Origin: Pseudocolwellia sp048296855
GTDB taxonomy: Bacteria; Pseudomonadota; Gammaproteobacteria; Enterobacterales; Alteromonadaceae
Assembly: GCA_048296855.1 (NCBI GenBank)
Contig: CP182631.1
DNA length: 64,000 nucleotides
Strand: one strand, 5' to 3'
A program made the translations under genes and the position numbers. Each line of letters opens with the position of its first letter. Positions within the stretch are counted from its first letter, which is position 1. The notes below the pieces were generated by a model, which saw only the letters and a list, made by a program, of their open reading frames with translations, was not told where the DNA came from and did not search any database. Below are positions 44,668 to 54,222 of the stretch, in pieces.

Positions 44668-45789
44668 ATGTCTATTAAATCTTTTATTCCTGTACCACGT
44701 ACCTTAATGGGGCCGGGTCCTTCTGATGTAAGCCCACAAGTTTTGTCGGCTTTATCTCGTCCTACTATTGGTCATTTAGATCCTCTTTTTGTTGGAATGA
44801 TGGACGAAGTTAAGTCGTTATTACAATATGCTTTTCAAACCAGCAACCCTTTTACTATTGCTTTATCAGCACCTGGTTCAGCAGGTATGGAAGCATGTTT
44901 TGTTAACTTGGTAACGCCTGAAGATACGGTTGTTGTATGTGTTAATGGTGTTTTTGGCATGCGAATGACCGAAAACGTTAAACGTTTAGGCGCTAAACTT
45001 GTTGTTGTAGAAGGCGAATGGGGCAGAGCTGTTGACCCACAAGCGCTAGAAGCTGCGTTAAAACAAAATCCAAACGCTAATTTTGTCGCTTTTGTACACG
45101 CAGAAACATCAACGGGTGCATTGTCTGACGCTAAAACTTTGTGTCAAATAGCTCAGCAGCATGATTGTTTAACAATAGTTGATGCGGTTACCTCTTTAGG
45201 TGGTGTTGAGTTACGTGTTGATGAGTGGGGCATAGACGCTATTTATTCGGGCAGCCAAAAATGTTTGTCTTGTGTACCGGGGATTTCTCCTGTGAGTTTT
45301 AGTGAACGTGCCACTAAAATTGTGCAAGAAAGAACAACACCTGTGCCTAGCTGGTTTTTAGATCAGTCTTTAGTGATGGATTATTGGTCGGGCGAAGGCA
45401 AGCGTTCATATCATCATACCGCACCGGTTAATTCTTTGTATGCTTTGCATGAATCGTTACTTATGCTTAAAAACGAAGGATTAGAAAACAGCTGGGCTCG
45501 CCATGCTAAACAACATAAAGCGCTTGCCGCTGGCCTTGCTGATTTAGGCATTAATTATATTGTGCCTGAAGATGAACGCTTACCTCAGTTGAACTCTGTT
45601 TATATTCCTGATGGCATTGATGACGCGAAAGTTCGCTCTTATTTACTTGAAGAGTACAACTTAGAAATCGGTGCAGGTTTAGGTAAGTTTGCCGGTAAAG
45701 CTTGGCGTATTGGTTTGATGGGATATGCGGCGCGTAGCGAAAATGTCGCGTTATGTTTAGCAGCGTTAAAAGATGCACTAAGCAAATAA
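44668..45789 (+). CDS. Class V aminotransferase, alanine/serine-glyoxylate type
   Basis: A PLP enzyme of 373 residues in the AGXT/SPT group, which moves the amino group of alanine or serine to glyoxylate. Visible are the N-terminal substrate loop LMGPGPSDVSPQVL, SAPGSAGMEA near 70 (phosphate cup), HAETSTGAL near 145, DAVTSLGG (Asp under the pyridine ring) near 170, the PLP lysine in YSGSQKCLSCVPG near 200, and the C-terminal RIGLMGYAARSENV. AGGTGATGCGT lies before the ATG. The palindrome at 44588 suggests specific control. No glyoxylate-cycle gene is near, so the substrate is open. Confidence 0.92.
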   Translation: MSIKSFIPVPRTLMGPGPSDVSPQVLSALSRPTIGHLDPLFVGMMDEVKSLLQYAFQTSNPFTIALSAPGSAGMEACFVNLVTPEDTVVVCVNGVFGMRMTENVKRLGAKLVVVEGEWGRAVDPQALEAALKQNPNANFVAFVHAETSTGALSDAKTLCQIAQQHDCLTIVDAVTSLGGVELRVDEWGIDAIYSGSQKCLSCVPGISPVSFSERATKIVQERTTPVPSWFLDQSLVMDYWSGEGKRSYHHTAPVNSLYALHESLLMLKNEGLENSWARHAKQHKALAAGLADLGINYIVPEDERLPQLNSVYIPDGIDDAKVRSYLLEEYNLEIGAGLGKFAGKAWRIGLMGYAARSENVALCLAALKDALSK

Positions 45790-45810
45790 ATACTGAGTTA
45801 TACAACTAAA

Positions 45811-45850
45811 AAAGGTTGGCGTAATGAATATGCCAACCTTTGTTGTTTTT
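45811..45850 (+). terminator. Terminator after the aminotransferase
   Basis: Stem AAAGGTTGGC / GCCAACCTTT, an 11-nt loop, then TGTTGTTTTT. Confidence 0.85.
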
Positions 45851-45875
45851 AAATGACTTATATTTGAAAGTTAAG

Positions 45876-46730
45876 TTACTCTTCGTTCGCTTCTCTTATA
45901 CGCTCTAATCGATTTTGCTCTTCTTCAAATGCGGCTTTTATCTCTTCTAATACGGTATCTACATCAGCAGATTCTGTACTTTCAGTAAATAGGCCTGTTA
46001 ATTCTGTTTCAGGCGTAAGCTCGCCATCTTCATATAATGCCCACATTTCTTGAGCATATTTACTTTGTGCTAAATCAGGTGCGTATTGAGCGTAATAGGT
46101 TGTCATGTTTTCAACATCACGTATTAACATGCTTTTGGCGTTGTTATTTGATGAGGCGTCTACGGCTTGCGGTAAATCGATAATAACAGGGCCGTATTCA
46201 TCAACTAACACATTAAATTCAGATAAGTCACCATGCACAATACCTGCACACAACATGCGCATAATATAAACCATAACAACCGCGTGATCTTCGCGAGCTT
46301 GCTCTGCATCCATGGTTATGTCGTTTAATCTGGGAGCAACACTACCTTCATCGTCGGTAATAAGCTCCATAATTAAAACACCGTCAAAACACCCATAAGG
46401 TTCTGGAACTCTTACACCAGAGCTAGCTAATAAATAAAGCGCATCAACTTCTGAGTTTTGCCAAGCTTCTTCTTGCTGGGCTTTACCATATTTAGAGCCT
46501 TTTTGTATGGCTCTTGCTCGGCGGCTGTTTTTACTTTTACGACCTTCTTGATATTGAACCGCTTTTTTAAAGCTACGTTTGTTTGCTTCTTTATAAACTT
46601 TAGCGCATTTTACTTGATCGCCACAGCGCACCGTATATACGGTGGCCTCTTTGCCACTCATTAGTTGGCTAAGTACTTCATCAACGATCCCCTCATCAAC
46701 AAGGGGTTGTAAGCGTTTTGGTATTTTCAT
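45876..46730 (-). CDS. RIO-type serine protein kinase
   Basis: A 284-residue atypical protein kinase of the RIO1 type found in Pseudomonas (PA4780) and many gammaproteobacteria. The nucleotide region is GKEATVYTVRCGDQVKCAKV (with the ATP lysine) near 27-46, the catalytic loop IVHGDLSEFNVLV near 165, and the metal-binding IIDLPQAVD near 185. The C-terminal ~60 residues are acidic and helical. In bacteria the substrates are mostly unknown; the family may influence translation or stress responses. It has a single gene transcript, divergent from the next AGCS gene. Confidence 0.92.
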   Translation of the reverse strand: MKIPKRLQPLVDEGIVDEVLSQLMSGKEATVYTVRCGDQVKCAKVYKEANKRSFKKAVQYQEGRKSKNSRRARAIQKGSKYGKAQQEEAWQNSEVDALYLLASSGVRVPEPYGCFDGVLIMELITDDEGSVAPRLNDITMDAEQAREDHAVVMVYIMRMLCAGIVHGDLSEFNVLVDEYGPVIIDLPQAVDASSNNNAKSMLIRDVENMTTYYAQYAPDLAQSKYAQEMWALYEDGELTPETELTGLFTESTESADVDTVLEEIKAAFEEEQNRLERIREANEE

Positions 46731-46883
46731 GGCGCTTTTATACCTTACTTACGTGCAATTTGGAATAGCAGATCATTTTCTTATGCATTTATATTCACAG
46801 TTCCAGCTAAATGGGGTTAAGTTCTCATTTCATTATATCACTTTAATGAGGAGGTTAAGCAATCGTTGTAAATAATGAAAAAG

Positions 46884-46915
46884 TTGACAAGTATGTAGGT
46901 TTTTTTAGTTATAAT
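46884..46915 (+). promoter_or_regulatory. Promoter candidate of the second AGCS gene
   Basis: TTGACA at 46884 and TATAAT at 46910 are both perfect but 20 bases apart, longer than the normal 17; TAGTTA at 46907 gives 17. It lies 30 bases before the TTG start. Confidence 0.45.
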
Positions 46916-46945
46916 AACGACAAAGTAAGAATAGAGTATAAAAAT

Positions 46946-48355
46946 TTGATTGAACAATGGGTTGGTACGATTAACGGATATTTATGGGGAAGTGTTCTTA
47001 TATATCTCTTAAGTGGTTGTGGAATATGGTTTACGTTGCGTTTGAAAGGACTGCAATTTACGCATTTTTTTCACATGTTTACCTTGTTAAAGTTAAGTCG
47101 ATCAAGCTCTAAAGAGGGTATTTCTTCTTTCCAAGCTTTGTGTACATCGTTAGCTGCTAGAGTGGGAACAGGCAACTTAATGGGGGTTGCTGTTGCTATT
47201 ACTTTAGGTGGTGCTGGCGCTGTATTTTGGATGTGGTTAATTGCGTTAGTGGGGATGGCAACCGCCTTTGCAGAAAGTACATTAGGCCAATTGTATAAAG
47301 AAAAAGATGAGCAGGGTAACTTCAGAGGTGGCCCCGCGTATTACATGCGTAAAGGCCTGAACAGTAAAACTCTCGCTATAACGTTTTCATTATGTTTATT
47401 TTTTGGTTATGGCTTTGTTTTTAGTTCAGTTCAAGCAAACTCAATTACTGATGCTTTTTATGGTTCATATGGTTTAGACAAACTCACAACAGGTATTGTT
47501 ATTACCATTTGCGCGGCTTTTATTATATTTGGCGGCTTAAAGAAAATAGCGCGTTTTGCTGAGTTTACTGTTCCTTTTATGGGGGTTGCTTACTTACTCG
47601 TATGTTTATATGTAATAGCAATAAATATTACATTAATTCCTAATATTATTGCTGATATATTTGCCTCTGCTTTAGGTTTAAAAGAAGCAGGTGGTGGGCT
47701 TGTAGGTGCTGCTATTGTTCAAGGTGTTAAGCGAGGTTTGTATTCAAACGAAGCCGGTATGGGCAGTGCGCCCAATGTAGCCGCTGCGGCTTCACCTAAT
47801 CCTCCTCATCCTGTTGCTCAGGGGTATATACAAATGTTGGCGGTGTTTTTTGACACCATTGTTATATGTTCATGTACGGCATTTCTTATTTTACTTTTTA
47901 AAGATACGGGTTCACAGGCACAAGGTATTCAATTAACGCAACAAGCTATGGCGTTTCAAGTTGGCGGCTGGGGGAGTGATTTTATTACCTTTGCGATTAT
48001 GTTATTTGGTTTTACTTCAATTGTTGGTAACTTTGCTTACGCTGAGAATAATCTTAAATACTTAAATTTAGATAACTTATATGGCCATTCATTTTTAAAA
48101 GTAGGCTTTTTAGCCATGTTGGTGTTTGGCTCTGTTGCAACTTTACCGGAAGTGATTGCTTTAGCGGATCTTTCTACAGGCTTGATGACAGTGTTTAATG
48201 TTATTTCATTGATCTTACTGACTAAGGCTATTTCAATGGTAACTAAAGATTATCATCAGCAAAAAATGCAAGGTAAGATACCGACTTATTGTCCGTCTGA
48301 AGATGAGCATAAAAGTCTTAATTTAACTCAAGGTATTTGGCAGAAAGATAAGTAA
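46946..48355 (+). CDS. Second sodium:alanine symporter family (AGCS) protein
   Basis: A 469-residue AGCS sodium/amino-acid symporter, divergent from that at 10731 and lacking its N-terminal signal extension. Typical stretches: FQALCTSLAARVGTGNLMGV near 75 (instead of the usual GTVGLGNI, here ARVGTGNL), GGAGAVFWMWLIALVGMATAF, FRGGPAYYMRKGL, and VKRGLYSNEAGMGSAPNVAA near 275. It starts with TTG at 46946 (MIEQWVGTINGYLWGS), with only a weak AGAG upstream. The last 30 residues form a short cytoplasmic tail. Substrate unknown. Confidence 0.92.
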   Translation: MIEQWVGTINGYLWGSVLIYLLSGCGIWFTLRLKGLQFTHFFHMFTLLKLSRSSSKEGISSFQALCTSLAARVGTGNLMGVAVAITLGGAGAVFWMWLIALVGMATAFAESTLGQLYKEKDEQGNFRGGPAYYMRKGLNSKTLAITFSLCLFFGYGFVFSSVQANSITDAFYGSYGLDKLTTGIVITICAAFIIFGGLKKIARFAEFTVPFMGVAYLLVCLYVIAINITLIPNIIADIFASALGLKEAGGGLVGAAIVQGVKRGLYSNEAGMGSAPNVAAAASPNPPHPVAQGYIQMLAVFFDTIVICSCTAFLILLFKDTGSQAQGIQLTQQAMAFQVGGWGSDFITFAIMLFGFTSIVGNFAYAENNLKYLNLDNLYGHSFLKVGFLAMLVFGSVATLPEVIALADLSTGLMTVFNVISLILLTKAISMVTKDYHQQKMQGKIPTYCPSEDEHKSLNLTQGIWQKDK

Positions 48356-48435
48356 CCTGTTGCTTAGATAAACTGTTATAATCCGCGAAAATTGAACATG
48401 TGTTCGAAAATTATTAGTGTATATTTGGTGAAAAA

Positions 48436-49737
48436 ATGAGTGTTGATGCAATTGGCTTATCGGCTAATTTATTAAAAGCAGTAAAGGCGTGTGGTTATAA
48501 AAATTTAACGCCAGTACAGCAACAAGCTATTCCTGTTATTCGTACAGGCGTAGATTTATTAGCTAGTGCTCAAACGGGTACAGGTAAAACCGCTGCTTTT
48601 AGTTTGCCTATTTTAGATGCGATTAGTCGTAATATTAAAGACGACACTCAAGTTACAGGTCAAACGATTAAAGCGTTAATTTTAACGCCAACCCGTGAAC
48701 TTGCAGCACAAGTTGCCAAAAACATTGAAACGTACAGCCAATTTTTACCGATTAAATCGGGTGTAATTTATGGTGGTGTAAATATGCCACCTCAAAAAAC
48801 AATGTTGAAAAATGGGGTCGATGTTTTAGTGGCAACACCTGGTCGTTTACTTGAGCATTTAACTGAGCGTAGTGTTGATCTTTCGCATGTTAAATATTTA
48901 GTGTTAGATGAAGCCGACCGTATGCTTGATATGGGGTTTTTAACTGATATTGAAAAGCTTATTGAAGCAATGAAACAAAAACATCAAACCTTAATGTTTT
49001 CAGCTACCTTTTCAAACAAGGTTAAAACACTTGCAAAAAAAGTGTTAAGAAATCCTAAAACATTAGAAGTTTCTCGCCAAAATTCTACATCAGGTAAAGT
49101 AAAACAATCAGTTTATTGGGTGTCTGAAACGCGTAAACGTGAACTTTTATCTGAAATTATTGGTGTAAATAACTGGAAACAAGTACTGGTATTTGCAGGT
49201 ACAAAAGAAAGCGCAAATCTATTAGCTAAAGAGCTAAAACTTGATGGCATTAAAGCGGCACTTTGCCATGGTGATAAAACGCAAGGCGCTAGAAATAGAG
49301 CGCTAGAAGAGTTTACCGAAGGTAAGGTGAGAGTTTTAGTTGCAACGGATGTTGCTGCACGAGGTTTAGATATTGCCGATTTACCTTACGTTGTTAATTT
49401 TCACTTACCGTTTTTAGCTGAAGATTACGTACACCGTATAGGTAGAACCGGTAGAGCAGGTAAATCTGGTACGGCTATTTCTTTAGTTAGCCCAAAAGAT
49501 GAGCGCTTTTTAGAAAATATTGAAGAGCTAATTGGTCGTAAATTTGAGCGTATAGTGGCACCAGGTTATGAAATAGATAGACCATTACCTGCGCAATACA
49601 AAGAAAGTTTAGATGCGCCAGTTAAGAAAAACCGCTATCAAGCAACCCAAGATAAAAACCAAGCGATTGCTAAAAAGAAAAAAGTAAAACCAGCAGCTAC
49701 TAAAAAATACAGCAAAAAAATACAGAAGAAGCGCTAG
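48436..49737 (+). CDS. DEAD-box RNA helicase, RhlE-like
   Basis: An ATP-dependent RNA helicase of 433 residues. In order: the Q motif YKNLTPVQQQAIP near 23-35, motif I AQTGTGKTAAF near 50, PTRELAAQ near 95, LVLDEADRMLDMGF (DEAD) near 155, SATFS, then domain 2 with VLVATDVAARGLDI and YVHRIGRTGRAGKSG. The C-terminal tail (about 380-433) is lysine-rich and unstructured, typical for RNA binding in RhlE/SrmB relatives. In cold marine bacteria such helicases help ribosome assembly and RNA turnover at low temperature (inference). TATAAT at 48377 may be its -10. Confidence 0.94.
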   Translation: MSVDAIGLSANLLKAVKACGYKNLTPVQQQAIPVIRTGVDLLASAQTGTGKTAAFSLPILDAISRNIKDDTQVTGQTIKALILTPTRELAAQVAKNIETYSQFLPIKSGVIYGGVNMPPQKTMLKNGVDVLVATPGRLLEHLTERSVDLSHVKYLVLDEADRMLDMGFLTDIEKLIEAMKQKHQTLMFSATFSNKVKTLAKKVLRNPKTLEVSRQNSTSGKVKQSVYWVSETRKRELLSEIIGVNNWKQVLVFAGTKESANLLAKELKLDGIKAALCHGDKTQGARNRALEEFTEGKVRVLVATDVAARGLDIADLPYVVNFHLPFLAEDYVHRIGRTGRAGKSGTAISLVSPKDERFLENIEELIGRKFERIVAPGYEIDRPLPAQYKESLDAPVKKNRYQATQDKNQAIAKKKKVKPAATKKYSKKIQKKR

Positions 49738-49785
49738 CGTTTTCTTATTTAAATCATTCAATGTTAACGGTTGTTACTTAAACTT

Positions 49786-50436
49786 ATGAATGTTGATTAT
49801 TGTTTAACAGAAGCACCTTTTGAATATCGTCATTTTTGTTGGTTTTGTGGAGAGCCTAAGCATTCGTTGTTTGGTTTTCCGCATAATAATTGGCTGGTAT
49901 TTAATTGTCCTCATATCCCAATTCAGATCCCTAGCTGTAAAGAATGTTATCAATTCGCTTATTCAGCTAAAGTCGATAGCATTTGGCAAGTTCATGTACA
50001 TGTTAAACAGCAATTAATGAAGCATTATCATAAAGATCTTGCTATCGGTTTAAATTGGACGAAAGAAGAATTAGAGAATAGTGGATTTGAAGGTGGTACC
50101 TTTGAAGGTTTTCAAAGAAGTGCGTGGTTTATGTACGAAGTAGCAAAAGGTCGAGTTAGCTATAAACCTTGGCCTCTTATTGTTAACGGCGTTACATTAG
50201 AGTACATAGATGAAAAAGAAACCTTTTACTTTGATGGGATGCGTTATCCTACAATTGATGATGCAATTAACCATTATGTAAAAATATTTGATTTAAATCT
50301 TAATTTCTTTAAGCAAGTATTAGCCAGAGTCGGCGATGCTAAGTTTTCTCAAGCGATTAGGTATTCACGAATATACATAGGAGCAACACCACAAGAGCAA
50401 AGAGCAGCGTTAGCAGATATATCTCTTACTCTTTAA
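49786..50436 (+). CDS. Conserved hypothetical protein with a zinc-finger-like cluster
   Basis: A protein of 216 residues from ATG 49786 (a TTG 15 bases earlier is possible). The N-terminus has CWFCGEP and, 30 residues on, CPHIPIQIPSCKEC, four or more cysteines spaced like a zinc ribbon of the HNH/McrA style, though the HNH histidines are not evident. The rest is helical with aromatic segments (FQRSAWFMYEVAKGRVSYKP, YFDGMRYPTIDDAINHYV). Similar proteins occur in Alteromonadales, without assigned function as far as I recall. The end converges with the next gene three bases later. Confidence 0.7.
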   Translation: MNVDYCLTEAPFEYRHFCWFCGEPKHSLFGFPHNNWLVFNCPHIPIQIPSCKECYQFAYSAKVDSIWQVHVHVKQQLMKHYHKDLAIGLNWTKEELENSGFEGGTFEGFQRSAWFMYEVAKGRVSYKPWPLIVNGVTLEYIDEKETFYFDGMRYPTIDDAINHYVKIFDLNLNFFKQVLARVGDAKFSQAIRYSRIYIGATPQEQRAALADISLTL

Positions 50437-50439
50437 GTG

Positions 50440-50892
50440 TTAAACCTTTTCTAATATCTTAATGACTTTAATTTCGTTATTTTCTAACCGAACGAAATAA
50501 TGTGTCCATATTTTTTTTCTATATTTTTCAGAATAAAGGATAACTTTGAACTCGCCTTCTGTTGGGCTAGTGAGTTTTATATCGTATATCTCTTTTACTT
50601 CAGTCTCATCTTCAGGATAGTTGGCAATTTTTTTAAGAAAGTAAATTAAGTTTTCATTATCAAATGACAAAATAAAACCATGTACACGAGAGCCAACATT
50701 AAACTCTAAAGTAAAAGCTTTTGATAAAACAGCTAAAAAATCTTGCATGTTTTCGTTATTAATTTTGTTAAGTTTTTGGCTAAAAACATGTATTTTTTCT
50801 TTAGTTAATACGGTATTGGCTTCTTTAGCAAAGCTCACATTAAGAAAAAGAGTAAAGAATAGAGAAATGATTATCCCACAAGAATATTTCAT
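50440..50892 (-). CDS. Exported hypothetical protein, 150 residues
   Basis: A signal peptide MKYSCGIIISLFFTLFLNVS (cut near FAKEA) leads a mature protein of about 127 residues with alternating strands and Lys/Glu-rich helices (FSQKLNKINNENMQDFLAVL; EVKEIYDIKLTSPTEGEFKV). I recognise no domain. It is convergent with the zinc-cluster gene, with only three bases between the stops. Confidence 0.65.
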   Translation of the reverse strand: MKYSCGIIISLFFTLFLNVSFAKEANTVLTKEKIHVFSQKLNKINNENMQDFLAVLSKAFTLEFNVGSRVHGFILSFDNENLIYFLKKIANYPEDETEVKEIYDIKLTSPTEGEFKVILYSEKYRKKIWTHYFVRLENNEIKVIKILEKV

Positions 50893-51081
50893 ATAAATCC
50901 TTTTTAGTTGAAATTTTTTGGCTATTTTATCAGATAGTTATTTATTTAAATAGCCGCATAATCATTCGATGATAATGAGGTGATAAAGTGATATTAAGAA
51001 AGAGGTAAAGGAGGGGGAATAGTTAAGCTCGCTAGCGCTCACTTAACTCGTTAATGTTGTATTTTATTAAGTAAAAGCTAA

Positions 51082-51972
51082 TTACACTAAACTTAAGGAC
51101 ATGGGTTGACTAAATTTTTGTTGGTATAACGCTTGATCTGCTCTTTCAAAAAAGCTTTTCTCATCATCAGCTCTGTTCATAAAAGTATAACCTAAGCTAC
51201 AGCCTACATTATATTTAGTAAGAAGCACGTCAGTATCGAGTGCTTTTTGGATGCGAGCTTCAATCATGAATAAAGACTCTTGGCTTGCCTCTTCAACAAT
51301 AATAACAAATTCGTCACCACCAAATCTAAATACACTGTCAGAATCGCGAACACTAAGCTCTAAAGCTTTTGCAAAACTTTTTAGTATTTCATCGCCTACA
51401 TGATGGCCAAAGGTATCATTAACTGCTTTAAATTTGTTTAAGTCTGCAACCACCAAGCCTACCTGATGTTTTTGACGATTTGCGTGATGCATAGCGCGTT
51501 TTAATTGCTCGTCAAAATAACGTCGATTGGCTAAGCCTGTTAAGCTGTCTTGCATGGCTAACGACATAGCATTTTTATATTTAATGGCATTGTTAAGTGG
51601 GTGAAGAATATATTGGTGTAATTCCTCTAAAATTTTATAGCTGGCTAAACTAATAGGACTATTAATTGCGTAGGTTAATGTACCTAAAAATTCATTATTT
51701 ATTTTAAGTTCAAACAGACGTTCTGCTTTACCTTGTTTACTTCCTCGGATAGCCGTTCTTACATTCCCTTGGGTAAAATAAAGCCCTGAAAAAGCAATAT
51801 ATTTTGAAGCTTCCATAGCAAAAATATTCAATATTTTGTCAAGTTCAAGCGTGCACTGTAGTTGTTCCATAAGCGCAAGTTTACGTTGAGTATTTTCTTT
51901 ATTGTTTAAATCGAATATTTTAAAGGCGTTATACTCATATGTTTGGCTTTCGAGTAAATTTAATGTTTGCAT
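51082..51972 (-). CDS. Diguanylate cyclase with N-terminal sensor domain
   Basis: Makes cyclic di-GMP from two GTP. It has 296 residues. The GGDEF domain occupies about 130-290, with DSLTGLANRRYFDEQL, the catalytic FRFGGDEFVIIVEE near 220, and an RDSD inhibitory I-site five residues before GGDEF, so feedback inhibition is expected. The N-terminal ~120 residues look like a divergent GAF/PAS-type sensor, with no membrane segment, so the enzyme is cytosolic. The input signal is unknown. Gene stands alone. Confidence 0.93.
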   Translation of the reverse strand: MQTLNLLESQTYEYNAFKIFDLNNKENTQRKLALMEQLQCTLELDKILNIFAMEASKYIAFSGLYFTQGNVRTAIRGSKQGKAERLFELKINNEFLGTLTYAINSPISLASYKILEELHQYILHPLNNAIKYKNAMSLAMQDSLTGLANRRYFDEQLKRAMHHANRQKHQVGLVVADLNKFKAVNDTFGHHVGDEILKSFAKALELSVRDSDSVFRFGGDEFVIIVEEASQESLFMIEARIQKALDTDVLLTKYNVGCSLGYTFMNRADDEKSFFERADQALYQQKFSQPMSLSLV

Positions 51973-52249
51973 GTAACCACCTATTTCTATTTTAATGGTT
52001 ATTATTTAGCAAATTCTGTACCTAAAGTGATTGTGTTTTTTATTATGTATAACCCTTTGATTTTTAATTTTTAATTTTGGTCGTTTGCACAGTCATTTTT
52101 TTGTCAAAGTAAAATTCGGCAATGTTTTGCCGCTTTTATTATGCTGTTTTTTATAAATAGATTTTAAATCATTTTGATGTCTGTAAAATGAGACACTATG
52201 CTTTTATATTCTGTTGTTTAGCATGCTCATCATTATTTAAGGAGTTTTC

Positions 52250-54217
52250 GTGGAAGGTTATTTTGAAATTCTTGCTATTTTAACCAGTGCTGTTTTTATT
52301 GTTTGGTTATTTAGATATCTAAATCTACCTGCTATTTTAGCCTATTTAGTTACAGGAATGTTGGTGGGCGAACATGGTTTTGCATGGGCACATCATCATG
52401 TTGATTACGAACACTTTGCAGAATTAGGCATTGTATTTCTACTCTTTACTTTAGGCTTGGAGTTTTCATTACCTAAACTGCTTGCTATGCGTAAGTTGGT
52501 ATTGGCTGTGGGGAGCTTACAGGTTGGTATATCCCTTGTTATTTTTATTTTAATTGCTTTGGCTTTAGGACAATCTTTTCCTAGTGCACTGGTAATAGGC
52601 GGTGTTTTGGCACTTTCTTCTACTGCTATTGTTATCCGGCAATTAAGTGAAGCTGGGGCAACTAAACGTAAGTCGGGTCAAATTTCAGTGTCGGTTTTAC
52701 TTTTTCAGGATGTGGCGGTAGTTCCTCTTCTTATTATTATTCCTATGTTTGCTATGGATTCTGATACTTCCATGGGATTAGCCTTACTTATTGCGCTAGT
52801 AAAAGGTGTGTTTGTAGTTGGTGTATTACTGTTTACCGGTAAGTGGTTATTACCACGTTTGTTTAATGTAATTGCCCAAGTACGAACAGATGAACTCTTT
52901 GTATTAACCACGTTACTTGTCACCTTATTAGCATCAGCTTTAACGCTATGGTTTGGTTTATCTATGGCTTTAGGTGCATTTTTAGCGGGTATGATGTTAG
53001 GTGAAAGCCAATATAAGCATCAGTTAGAGGCAGACATTAGACCTTATAGAGATATTTTATTAGGCCTGTTTTTTGTTACTGTAGGTATGAAGCTAAATAT
53101 TAATGTGCTGATTAATTCACCTTTAGTTGTTTTAGGTGTTATGTTGAGTTTTATGGCGGTAAAAGTCTGCGTTATAAGGTTTTTAGCGGTTAAAGCAGGA
53201 GAATTGCCTAAAGACGGTTGGGCTTCAGGTTTTATGTTAGCGCAAATGGGCGAATTTGGTTTTGTGTTAATTGCTCTAGCCACGCAAGTTGAAATATTAC
53301 CTATGGATGTAGCTTCAATCTTATTAGGCGTTGGTGTTCTTAGTATGGCGATAACGCCTTTTATGATTAATAACGCACGCAAATGGTCGTTAATGCTAAC
53401 GCAAGATAAAGGAGTAGATACAACAGAATTAGAAACATTACCAGATAATAGCCAGTTAAAAGATCACGTTATTATTTGTGGTTTTGGTCGTGTAGGGCAA
53501 ACAGTTAGCCGCTTTTTAAAACCAGAAGGTATTGATTTTGTTGCAATAGATATCGACCCTTTGCGTGTGACAAAATCAAGAGATGCAGGAGAGAACGTTT
53601 TATTTGGTTCTTCAAGACAAACAGAGTTGTTACATGCTGCTAATTTATCGGAGGCTAAATTAGTTGTTATCGCTTTTGGTGAAGATAAACAATCGTTAGA
53701 CGTTATTGAAAAAGTAAGACGACTATCAAAGGATGTTCCTATTTTAGTAAGAACTCGAAATGACGACCAATTACAAATATTGAAAGATGCTGGGGCAAAT
53801 GAAGTTGTACCTGAAATTTTAGAGGGAAGCTTAATGTTGGTTTCTCAAGTATTATCGTTAACAGGTGTACCATTCTCACGAATTTTCAAACGCGTACAAA
53901 AAGAACGTAATAATCATTACAATCATTTACATGGCTTCTACCAAGGTGAACATACAGATATGAGTCCAGAAGCGATTGAACGTATTGAATTTGCTCATGC
54001 AATACAGTTAACGAATGATTCATATGCTGTAGGGCATTCTATAGCAGAATTAAAGCAAGGTAATTCACACATGATTATAGTTGCGCTTAAACGTGGTGAA
54101 GTCGAAACAGAAGAGCCTGATGATAATATTGTATTACAAAACCAAGACACGTTAATTGTAAGAGGTAAACCTCGCCGAGTTGAATTAACTGAGCGCTTTA
54201 TTCAAGAGGGGAGATAA
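52250..54217 (+). CDS. CPA2 family cation:proton antiporter with TrkA domains (KefB/C-like)
   Basis: An inner-membrane antiporter of 655 residues that likely exchanges K+ or Na+ for protons. About 12 membrane segments fill residues 1-385 (LPAILAYLVTGMLVGEHGFA, FLLFTLGLEFSLPKLL near 70, VLALSSTAIVIRQLSEAG near 123, ALGAFLAGMMLGES near 245). A TrkA-N/RCK nucleotide domain starts at about 405 with HVIICGFGRVGQTVSRFL, and a TrkA-C domain ends the protein. It lacks the glutathione-specific details I could check for KefC. GTG start at 52250 with AAGGAG six bases before. Confidence 0.92.
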   Translation: MEGYFEILAILTSAVFIVWLFRYLNLPAILAYLVTGMLVGEHGFAWAHHHVDYEHFAELGIVFLLFTLGLEFSLPKLLAMRKLVLAVGSLQVGISLVIFILIALALGQSFPSALVIGGVLALSSTAIVIRQLSEAGATKRKSGQISVSVLLFQDVAVVPLLIIIPMFAMDSDTSMGLALLIALVKGVFVVGVLLFTGKWLLPRLFNVIAQVRTDELFVLTTLLVTLLASALTLWFGLSMALGAFLAGMMLGESQYKHQLEADIRPYRDILLGLFFVTVGMKLNINVLINSPLVVLGVMLSFMAVKVCVIRFLAVKAGELPKDGWASGFMLAQMGEFGFVLIALATQVEILPMDVASILLGVGVLSMAITPFMINNARKWSLMLTQDKGVDTTELETLPDNSQLKDHVIICGFGRVGQTVSRFLKPEGIDFVAIDIDPLRVTKSRDAGENVLFGSSRQTELLHAANLSEAKLVVIAFGEDKQSLDVIEKVRRLSKDVPILVRTRNDDQLQILKDAGANEVVPEILEGSLMLVSQVLSLTGVPFSRIFKRVQKERNNHYNHLHGFYQGEHTDMSPEAIERIEFAHAIQLTNDSYAVGHSIAELKQGNSHMIIVALKRGEVETEEPDDNIVLQNQDTLIVRGKPRRVELTERFIQEGR

Positions 54218-54222
54218 TAGCG

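Noticed and set aside
49820..50017. 65-codon frame inside the zinc-cluster gene
   Set aside because: A shifted shadow of the longer frame, whose cysteine pattern and length are more convincing.
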